Part shown: piece after piece, positions 6,858-11,919 of the stretch
Layout of the letters: each line of letters starts with the position of its first letter
How positions within the stretch are numbered: position 1 is the first letter of the stretch
Source: Chloroflexota bacterium
GTDB lineage: Bacteria; Chloroflexota; Anaerolineae; Caldilineales; Caldilineaceae
DNA: 11,919 nucleotides
Direction: 5' to 3'
Assembly: GCA_003577005.1 (NCBI GenBank)
Contig: QEUW01000236.1
Span: 1 to 11,919 of the forward strand
Made by a program: the position numbers and the translations under genes
Notes under the pieces: model-generated
The model's input: only the letters and a program-made list of their open reading frames with translations
Database searches by the model: none
What the model was told of the DNA's origin: nothing

Positions 6858-6876
6858 TGTGTTCGACGCTTGTCAA
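6849..6876 (-). promoter_or_regulatory. Promoter of the toxin-antitoxin operon
   Basis: On the minus strand a perfect -35 TTGACA (6876-6871) is separated by 16 bases from -10 TATACT (6854-6849, five of six consensus bases). The start would be near 6842, leaving a leader of about 37 bases with AAAGGG before the ATG at 6805. Confidence 0.75.
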
Positions 6877-6927
6877 CCGACACTTGCGGAGTCGGGGATC
6901 TCAGCCAGGCTTTAAGGCTGTCCGCAA
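6877..6927 (+). other. Inverted-repeat-rich leader before the 99-residue gene
   Basis: CCGAC (6877-6881) pairs with GTCGG (6891-6895). TTGCGGA (6884-6890), which lies in that loop, pairs with TCCGCAA (6921-6927). CAGCC (6902-6906) pairs with GGCTG (6916-6920). The first two helices cannot form together as simple stems, so the leader could switch between forms or make a pseudoknot. Its end is 13 bases before the AGGAGG. No known riboswitch class is recognised. Confidence 0.3.
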
Positions 6928-6954
6928 ACTGCTGGCCGATAGGAGGTTCGACCG

Positions 6955-7254
6955 ATGAACAGAAACGATACACGTTCCGCTTTTGACCAGTTGATCGCTT
7001 TTCTCGATCAGTTGGAACAACAGCGCATTTCCTACGAGTTAGCTTACCATCGAGAAGGCGCAATTATGGTTACGGTCGCGTTACCGGGCCAGCAGTGGGA
7101 GGTCGAGTTTCTGGCTGATGATTCGGTCGAGGTAGAAAAGTTTATCAGCGATGGTGATATTGGTGACGAATCGGCCCTGGTTGAACTGTTTGCGGTACAC
7201 TCAGCTACCTCACCGATGGTCACAGAGCCATTCGTGATGGTTTCCCACTCGTGA
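6955..7254 (+). CDS. Small conserved-looking protein of unknown function
   Basis: This 99-residue soluble protein has no signal peptide or membrane segment. A helix (DQLIAFLDQLEQQRISYEL) is followed by strands rich in acidic and hydrophobic residues (AIMVTVALPGQQWEVEFLADDSVEVEKFISDGDI). The layout resembles small conserved bacterial proteins that read like AIMVEVAVPGERWEVEFFEDGSVEVE. I know no function for them. The start is firm: AGGAGG at 6941-6946 lies eight bases before the ATG. The last about 18 residues (VHSATSPMVTEPFVMVSHS) look less like the family, which usually ends soon after ELFA. The stop overlaps the GTG of the broken rsmA by GTGA, so the two were once an operon. It is divergent from the toxin-antitoxin pair. 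No convincing promoter is visible; the leader (6877-6927) is rich in inverted repeats. Confidence 0.75.
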   Translation: MNRNDTRSAFDQLIAFLDQLEQQRISYELAYHREGAIMVTVALPGQQWEVEFLADDSVEVEKFISDGDIGDESALVELFAVHSATSPMVTEPFVMVSHS

Positions 7255-7468
7255 ACAATCAACCTCACATCCTCAGTCACAATCCTTCCCCAAAAAGTCG
7301 CTGGCCCAGAACTTCCTGGTCGACGAAACCCACCTCGACCGCATCATCGCCGCCGCCGACCTGACCCCCGCCGACACCGTGCTCGAAATCGGCTCCGATC
7401 TCGGTGCTGGAGATCGGCCTGGGCCGCAGCGTGCTCATCGGCTGGCGCAGGAGGCAGGACCCGTTATC
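7251..7468 (+). pseudogene. rsmA: Truncated, frameshifted 5' remnant of rsmA/ksgA (16S rRNA dimethyladenosine transferase)
   Basis: The frame-2 translation from 7286 gives FPKKSLAQNFLVDETHLD followed by an RIIAAADLTPADTVLEIG block. This is the RsmA/KsgA N-terminus with the SAM-binding motif I strand (normally KKSLGQNFL and VLEIGPGLG). A GTG at 7251 starts a plausible N-terminus (MNNQPHILSHNP) in frame 3, which must shift to frame 2 at about 7285; one missing T would explain it. Unshifted, that frame stops at 7362. A second copy of the motif I coding stretch (gtgctggagatcggc, 7404-7418) repeats 7379-7393 with 13 of 15 bases alike, in another frame. Then RLAQEAGPVI returns in frame 2 (7439-7468), after which similarity ends. 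Only about 60 of the roughly 270 family residues remain and the catalytic NLPY-type motif is gone. The intact enzyme dimethylates two adenines near the 3' end of 16S rRNA; a working copy would have to lie elsewhere. Confidence 0.8.
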
Positions 7469-7478
7469 GACTCGCTGT

Positions 7479-7498
7479 GCCGGGAAGAGCGGCCCGGC
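7479..7498. terminator. GC-rich hairpin downstream of the two-component operon
   Basis: GCCGGG (7479-7484) and CCCGGC (7493-7498) form a perfect 6-bp stem with an 8-base loop. It starts eight bases after the response regulator's stop codon on the minus strand and lies just after the rsmA remnant on the plus strand. Only a short CTTT follows on the plus side, and no T-run on the minus side. Confidence 0.35.
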
Positions 7499-7506
7499 CT
7501 TTGCGC

Positions 7507-8163
7507 CTACCCCAACCCCGCCCGTCTGGCCCGCACAATTGCCTGCGTTCGATTGGCCACCTGTAACTTGTTGAAGATGTGAGAGATGTGGTTGCCGACC
7601 GTTTTTACGGTGATGTGGAGGGTTGCGGCAATTTCTTGATTGCCATACCCCTGGGCAATCAGGTCGAGTATCTCCCGTTCTCGCTCGCTCAGTTCGGGAA
7701 AAGGCAGCGCCGGTGCAGCCGAGGGCGCGGCAGCATTGCGATTCTGAAAGAGATTCATCAGCCGCCGGGCAATCGCTGGCCCAAAGAGCGCCTCGCCGCC
7801 GGCCACCGCCCGGATCGTCTTGAGCATCTCGGCCTTGTCCGCCCCTTTGAGGATATAGCCCCTGGCCCCGGCGCAGAGGGCGGCAAAAACGGCGTCGTCA
7901 TCCTCCACCATCGTCAGCACGATGATGCCGGTCTCCGGTCTGGCTTGCAAAATTTGCCGCGTCGCCTCGATGCCATTCATCGTCGGCATCTGGATGTCCA
8001 TCAGGATGACATCCGGGTAGAGCGCCGCGGCCTGCGCCATCGCTTCAACGCCGTGGGCCGCACCGCCCACGACGAGCATGTCGCGCACCTTGCCCAATAG
8101 GGCCATGAGTCCTTCGCGGAAAAGGGTGTGGTCATCGACAACCAGAATGCGGATCCGTGTCAT
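7507..8163 (-). CDS. Two-component response regulator, NarL/FixJ (LuxR-type HTH) family
   Basis: This 218-residue protein has the usual length and layout. The receiver domain (4-120) has D10 and D11, phosphoacceptor D56 (VILMDIQMP), T84 and K106 (GYILKG). A linker follows, then a LuxR-type HTH (about 152-212) with [45 protein letters not shown]. It should be phosphorylated by the adjacent kinase and then bind DNA as a dimer; the target genes are not evident. The start at 8163 is chosen because it places the ATG in a TGATG overlap (one shared base) with the kinase stop and gives a canonical receiver N-terminus. A longer frame up to 8388 only shadows the kinase C-terminus. Confidence 0.95.
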   Translation of the reverse strand: MTRIRILVVDDHTLFREGLMALLGKVRDMLVVGGAAHGVEAMAQAAALYPDVILMDIQMPTMNGIEATRQILQARPETGIIVLTMVEDDDAVFAALCAGARGYILKGADKAEMLKTIRAVAGGEALFGPAIARRLMNLFQNRNAAAPSAAPALPFPELSEREREILDLIAQGYGNQEIAATLHITVKTVGNHISHIFNKLQVANRTQAIVRARRAGLG

Positions 8164-10352
8164 CACGACGCCTCCGGTGAACTGAGGGGGAGCCTGGCCC
8201 GCACGTGGGTGCCACCGGTCGCGCCGGCTTCGACCAGACAGGCGCCGCCCAACTCCTCGGCCCGTTCGCGCATGGAGATCAATCCAACGCCGGCCTGCAA
8301 CTGGAACGGCAACCCCAGGCCATCGTCGATGATCGTGACTTCCAGTGTCTTGGGCTGGTCGACGCTGACCGCTAGATAGACGTGACACGTGCGCGCCTGG
8401 GCATGGCGGGTAACGTTGGTTAGCGCCTCCAGGACAATGCGATAGGCGGCGACCTCGACGGCCGCCGGCAAAGGCGGCAGAACCGCCGGCGTGGCTGCCA
8501 CCGCAATGCGCAGCGTCTGGTTGGCGCCAGCCAGTTTCGCCGCCTGAATCTGTAGCGCCCCCAACAAGCCCAACTCGTCCAGCGCCGGGGGCCGCAACTG
8601 GTAGATCAATCGCCGGATGTCGGCCACCATCGCCTGGGTCTGCGTCTTCAAGTCGCGCAGTAAAGCCGTGGCCGCGACCGGGTCTGGGGCGGCGCCGCTG
8701 GCTGGATCACCGGCCAATAATTCCAGGGCCTCTTCCAGTTGGAAGCTGTGGCTGGCCAGCGTTGGCCCCAGCCCATCATGCAGATCGCGGCGCAGCCGGC
8801 GTCGCTCTTCCTCGCGGCTGGTGACCAATCTTTCTCGTGAGCGCTGTAAATCGGCTGCCAGACGCGCCGCCTGAGCAGCCACGCCTGCCTGGTGGGCGAT
8901 GTCGGCTAACAAACGCTGGTCGGCTGGGCTAAAGCCCTCGCCCGGCGTGCGTGGCGCGACGATGAGCTGACCGATGATTTCAGCCTGATGAACCAGCGGC
9001 AAAGTCAGGGCCCCGGCCTCGTCAACAATGGATCGCCGTTCAGCGCCCTGGCCGGTGCAGTGCTCGGCAATCGGTTTGAAGTGGCCGCCTTCGTTCAAGG
9101 CAATGGCCACATAGGGCAACCGCAGCGCCTGGGCCACTGTCTCCGCGATGATGTCGAGCAGGTTGTCGGTCGCTAGCGTCGCCTCCAGGCGCTGGGCCAA
9201 CCGGGAGAGGACTGCGTAGGGGTCGTCTCGCTCGCCATACATCAGCCGGTTGACTGCGCGTTGCAGACGTTCTCGCAGCGGCTGCAAGAGAAGCGCCACC
9301 AGGCCTGTACCCAGCAGGGAGATGAATAAGGAACCGCGCACGTGCAACAACATGCCGAGTGAGCCTACCACGAGCATATAGATGCCCACGACAATGGCCG
9401 TTAGCGAGCCGTATACCAGCGTACGGTTGATGATGACATCAATGTCCCACAGCCGGTAGCGCCATACGGCAATGGTCAATGAAACAGGCAGGATCACCAG
9501 AGAAAGGCCCCACAGCGCTGAACTCACTGGCATCCACCAGGGGGTCGGCTGGCCGGGTGGCAGGTTAAAAGAGAGCGTGTGAGGGATGCTAAGCAGCACC
9601 ACCCCAGCCATCCAAAAGGTGAAACCCGAAACCACCCACTTTGTTTGCTGTCGCTCGGTTGGCGTGGACATGCGCCGGTAGCGGTAGATTTGGGCATAGA
9701 TAGCCAGCCCCATCGTCAGCAACCACAAGAACCCGCCAAGATACAGCCAGACGCCGTCAAAATCCATCCACCAGTTGGCTGGGAGGAAAAAAACAATGAA
9801 AGGAATCCATGCCAGCGCGCCGCCAGCCAGCCAGCGAGTCCAGGCAGGGACAAATCGTCCATTGGGGAAGAGGACTAACAGCCAGACCGTCGGAATGGTG
9901 AAGAAAAGGTGGTGGAACCGGCTGGAGATGTGGAAGGCTGCTCCGAATATGAGTCGTTCAAGATTCTCCAGCGGGCCGGCGATGCCAATGGCGTAAACAA
10001 GCAGATAAAACGAGACGAAGAGGGCGATCCGGTCACCCGGCTTGCGCCAGAAGAGCAAGCCTGCCAGGACCCAGCACACCAGAACGGCGCTTAACGAGGA
10101 GAAGCCGATAATCAATTCGAGCACGACCCGCAGCGGGGCTGGCATCTGCGCAGGGGGATTGACCTGAGCCGCCCGGTCAAGGTTGGCAAGGTAGCCGGGA
10201 ATGGAAGCGACCAGAATGACCAGCATCATGACCATCACCGTCACCCACATCCCCTGGATGAGGGGATGCCAGCGGCCGGCCAGGATTCCGCCTCTCTTTT
10301 CTGGCAAGCCGGAGCTTGCGTCCAGTTTTGGGACGATAGGTTGCGCGTCCAA
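8163..10352 (-). CDS. Membrane sensor histidine kinase (HisKA_3 type) with GAF-like domain
   Basis: The protein has 729 residues if it starts at TTG 10352. In that numbering: multiple hydrophobic segments between about 35 and 360 (roughly eight to ten helices, including VTVMVMMLVILVASIPGYLA), the linker RYRLWDIDVIINRTLVYG (298-315), a GAF-like domain (about 385-500), the HisKA_3 helix with phosphoacceptor H525 (LRRDLHDGLGP), and the HATPase_c domain with N646 (ALTNVTRHA), DDGLG (676-680) and GVGLISMRER. It autophosphorylates and passes phosphate to the regulator encoded next (TGATG overlap). The membrane layout recalls ComP-like kinases; the signal is unknown. Start: TTG 10352 has AGAGGA six bases upstream and a possible -10 upstream. 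The alternative GTG 10415 adds 21 basic residues (750 in total) but has an AAAGGGG almost touching the codon, and it would lie upstream of the proposed transcription start. Confidence 0.93.
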   Translation of the reverse strand: MDAQPIVPKLDASSGLPEKRGGILAGRWHPLIQGMWVTVMVMMLVILVASIPGYLANLDRAAQVNPPAQMPAPLRVVLELIIGFSSLSAVLVCWVLAGLLFWRKPGDRIALFVSFYLLVYAIGIAGPLENLERLIFGAAFHISSRFHHLFFTIPTVWLLVLFPNGRFVPAWTRWLAGGALAWIPFIVFFLPANWWMDFDGVWLYLGGFLWLLTMGLAIYAQIYRYRRMSTPTERQQTKWVVSGFTFWMAGVVLLSIPHTLSFNLPPGQPTPWWMPVSSALWGLSLVILPVSLTIAVWRYRLWDIDVIINRTLVYGSLTAIVVGIYMLVVGSLGMLLHVRGSLFISLLGTGLVALLLQPLRERLQRAVNRLMYGERDDPYAVLSRLAQRLEATLATDNLLDIIAETVAQALRLPYVAIALNEGGHFKPIAEHCTGQGAERRSIVDEAGALTLPLVHQAEIIGQLIVAPRTPGEGFSPADQRLLADIAHQAGVAAQAARLAADLQRSRERLVTSREEERRRLRRDLHDGLGPTLASHSFQLEEALELLAGDPASGAAPDPVAATALLRDLKTQTQAMVADIRRLIYQLRPPALDELGLLGALQIQAAKLAGANQTLRIAVAATPAVLPPLPAAVEVAAYRIVLEALTNVTRHAQARTCHVYLAVSVDQPKTLEVTIIDDGLGLPFQLQAGVGLISMRERAEELGGACLVEAGATGGTHVRARLPLSSPEAS

Positions 10353-10358
10353 TGCTGT

Positions 10359-10364
10359 TCCTCT
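10359..10364 (-). promoter_or_regulatory. Ribosome binding site supporting a TTG start for the kinase
   Basis: AGAGGA (minus strand) lies six bases before the TTG at 10352. A second AGAGGAAC occurs 11 bases further upstream. This favours the TTG over the GTG at 10415. Confidence 0.55.
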
Positions 10365-10406
10365 TTTGTTCCTCTTGGACGGTCTGCGCCGAGTGGCTTG
10401 TGCAAT

Positions 10407-10412
10407 AGTATA
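10407..10412 (-). promoter_or_regulatory. Possible -10 box for the two-component operon
   Basis: TATACT on the minus strand would start a transcript near 10400 with a leader of about 48 bases to the TTG. No good -35 box is found about 17 bases upstream, so this is weak. The rest of the gap (10413-10622) holds the stem-loop at 10526-10564 and no gene that I can support. Confidence 0.3.
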
Positions 10413-10525
10413 CACCCCTTTGTTGAATTTTGTTCGAGTTGATTTACCACCCCCACGACTGTTTTATTTCGTAAACAGCAGCCCTCATGCCCCTACTGTT
10501 GCCGAAACAATTTCTGAATCCTCAT

Positions 10526-10564
10526 GCAGTCGGACGGCTCCACCAATGAGGAACGTCCGGCTGC
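10526..10564. terminator. Stem-loop between the membrane protein gene and the kinase gene
   Basis: Arms 10526-10536 and 10554-10564 pair over 11 positions with one G-U wobble, and the helix may continue with TCC/GGA after a small bulge. It lies 58 bases beyond the stop of the 190-residue gene on the minus strand, a natural place to end that transcript or to attenuate read-through into the kinase. No T-run follows. Confidence 0.4.
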
Positions 10565-10622
10565 TAGCCAGACCTACTGTTGAATGCGGTCATGATTTCG
10601 ACTATTTCCACTGCCAGACAAG

Positions 10623-11195
10623 TCAAGCTTGTGATGAGCGCAATAGCCAGCGACCTATCGTTATTGCCCAAATCGGGTAAGCGATCACTGTCACGCCGCC
10701 GCCGGCTAACGCCCACAGCGGCGGGGGATTGGCAATGAGAAAGCCGGATGTAACCACCACCTGGCCCAGACCAGCAAGGACAGCGACGCCTGCGAGATTG
10801 GCAGATGGTATTTTGGAGAGCCACCCCAGGTAACCGACCCCGATCAGCCACGCGCCAATCAGAGCGAACGTGAGGTCGTCTAACACGTCGGCGATGCCTT
10901 CAGATGAAAATGCGCCAATCAGGACCAGGAACTTAACGCCGGCGGCCATCAGCATGGCCCCCAAGCCAATCAATGTGGGGGCCATGCTGAGAACCTGCCA
11001 GGGCTTGCAGTAAAGCCGGTGCAAGGCCAGAGCCAGCGGGAACATGGAGAGGGCCAAGGTGATCGCAGCCAGATTTTCCAGCTTGCCCACCAACCCGGTA
11101 ACCGAGATGATGGGGAAAATGCCGGCTGCGAACATGGCCGCTACACTCAAATAGGCGGACCAACCGGCCAGGCGGAACAATTGAGGTGTGGTCAC
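10623..11195 (-). CDS. Integral membrane protein of unknown function (about six TM helices)
   Basis: This 190-residue protein is mostly hydrophobic, with six likely transmembrane segments near residues 10-34, 41-60, 68-93, 105-125, 133-154 and 160-185. No catalytic motif, signal peptide or metal-binding cluster is apparent. The loop FSSEGIADVLDDL (96-108) is its only acidic stretch. I do not recognise the family; DUF4386-like membrane proteins have a comparable look, but this is a guess. The GTG start at 11195 is supported by AGAGGG seven bases upstream; an ATG at 11200 is out of frame. The gene follows the 220-residue membrane protein gene after 36 bases on the same strand, so the two are probably co-transcribed and may work together in the membrane. 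Confidence 0.75.
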   Translation of the reverse strand: MTTPQLFRLAGWSAYLSVAAMFAAGIFPIISVTGLVGKLENLAAITLALSMFPLALALHRLYCKPWQVLSMAPTLIGLGAMLMAAGVKFLVLIGAFSSEGIADVLDDLTFALIGAWLIGVGYLGWLSKIPSANLAGVAVLAGLGQVVVTSGFLIANPPPLWALAGGGVTVIAYPIWAITIGRWLLRSSQA

Positions 11196-11231
11196 GTCAT
11201 TTCCCTCTGCACACTCTTTGCACCAGACCGC

Positions 11232-11894
11232 TTAATCGCCGCGTTCGATAGTGCTCATTCCGGTAGCCGCTGTCGCCGGCAGCGACTGCTCTCGCAACAG
11301 CCAGACCATGCCCATGCCAGCCAGAGCCTGGTCAACAATCAGGCTCACCATCAGACCCATAAAGCCCTCAGGCACAATTGCCAGATCCGCTAGAACCATT
11401 GCGAGACTGATGCCGAACCCCAAAGCCAGGGCTTGAATGGTCACCCACCAGCCAGCCTTGCCCAGTTGATCCCGCAGCACGAACCATTGGGGCAGCCCAA
11501 GCAACACACCGAGTATCGCCCCACCTATGAGTGCAGCCGGGAGTGAACGCACGGCATCATTGCTTTCGGCCAGCGGATCGATTAGCGCGTTGAAGATCAG
11601 AAAGACGGCCAGCCAACCCAGGATGCTGGCTGGCACCCATCTGTCGGCTCGATCAAGTTGTTGCCGCAGGAGCAGCCATTGGGCGCCTCCCAACGCAAGT
11701 CCAAAGGCCAGCCCATTCACGAGCCCAAATACGACAGGGTGGACCTGGTCTTCAGGAATACCGGCAGCGGTGACGACAATACCCACACCCAGCGAAAGTG
11801 CCGCGCCTGTAAACGAGCCCGCAATGCCTGCCAACACCCATGAGACCCCAAAGCTCCATCCTACCTGTCTCTCTTCTCGAGTAAGCGTTGTCAT
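11232..11894 (-). CDS. Integral membrane protein with repeated QWxxLRxQL motif, unknown function
   Basis: This 220-residue protein has a short polar N-terminus (MTTLTREERQ) and then about six hydrophobic segments. It is internally repetitive: AQWLLLRQQLDRADRWVPAS (71-90) matches PQWFVLRDQLGKAGWWVTIQ (135-154), and a third, shorter copy VWLLREQSL lies at 197-205. Each motif follows a hydrophobic segment, so the protein probably arose by duplication of a helix-plus-motif unit. Proteins with this WxxLRxQ pattern are common, uncharacterised membrane proteins in Chloroflexota and Cyanobacteria, from memory. The ATG at 11894 has a strong AGGAGG (11902-11907) seven bases upstream. Only 25 bases lie beyond it, so the promoter or an upstream gene is not visible. 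Confidence 0.8.
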   Translation of the reverse strand: MTTLTREERQVGWSFGVSWVLAGIAGSFTGAALSLGVGIVVTAAGIPEDQVHPVVFGLVNGLAFGLALGGAQWLLLRQQLDRADRWVPASILGWLAVFLIFNALIDPLAESNDAVRSLPAALIGGAILGVLLGLPQWFVLRDQLGKAGWWVTIQALALGFGISLAMVLADLAIVPEGFMGLMVSLIVDQALAGMGMVWLLREQSLPATAATGMSTIERGD

Positions 11895-11919
11895 ATTCCA
11901 GCCTCCTACAAGCCAATAT

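Noticed and set aside
7379..7582. 67-codon plus-strand reading frame as a real gene from GTG 7379
   Set aside because: It begins inside the RsmA motif I strand and continues into sequence antisense to the response regulator; it is part of the rsmA remnant.
7579..8100. 173-codon plus-strand reading frame opposite the response regulator
   Set aside because: The minus strand carries an unmistakable receiver plus LuxR HTH protein; this frame is its antisense shadow.
8164..8388. N-terminal extension of the response regulator to 8388
   Set aside because: The extra residues come from the kinase gene in another frame, and the receiver domain begins naturally at the ATG at 8163.
10201..10680. 159-codon plus-strand reading frame over the kinase start and the gap
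   Set aside because: It is antisense to the kinase N-terminus and the membrane gene's end, has no ribosome binding site and no recognisable domain.

Overview
The window looks like a piece of a bacterial chromosome from the phylum Chloroflexota, probably near Anaerolineae or Caldilineae. This is inferred from gene style: a large ATPase-TPR regulator, a multi-pass histidine kinase with a distinctive membrane-to-GAF linker, and intergenic heptanucleotide repeats. No rRNA is present to confirm it. There are no tRNA or rRNA genes, CRISPR arrays, transposases or phage genes.

Left part, plus strand. The window opens inside a large STAND-ATPase/TPR regulator whose start lies outside (ends 2098). A 304-base non-coding stretch follows, with a long imperfect stem-loop (2130-2215) and a good sigma-70-type promoter (2302-2329). 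That promoter serves a fusion protein (2403-4064): a response-regulator receiver domain, a cysteine-less thioredoxin/glutaredoxin-like domain, and a thioredoxin-reductase-like flavoprotein whose CxxC is absent. A small UBP-type zinc-finger protein (4126-4407) follows and is probably co-transcribed. This pair is the most unusual functional module here. A perfect 22-bp inverted repeat built of 7-bp units then separates it from lepA (4495-6294). The repeat array runs straight into an extended -10 box placed so that lepA mRNA should be leaderless.

Middle part. Convergent to lepA is a minus-strand toxin-antitoxin pair: Phd/YefM-type antitoxin 6554-6805 and RelE/ParE-like toxin 6319-6573, with a clear promoter and a candidate operator. 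Divergent from it is a small conserved-looking protein (6955-7254). Its stop codon overlaps (GTGA) the start of a broken, truncated rsmA/ksgA (7251 to about 7468).

Right part, minus strand. A two-component system is encoded by a histidine kinase (8163 to 10352 or 10415) and a NarL/FixJ response regulator (7507-8163), joined by a one-base TGATG overlap. Upstream on the same strand are two integral membrane proteins of unknown function (11232-11894, then 10623-11195). They are 36 bases apart, so probably one transcript. A stem-loop (10526-10564) lies between them and the kinase.
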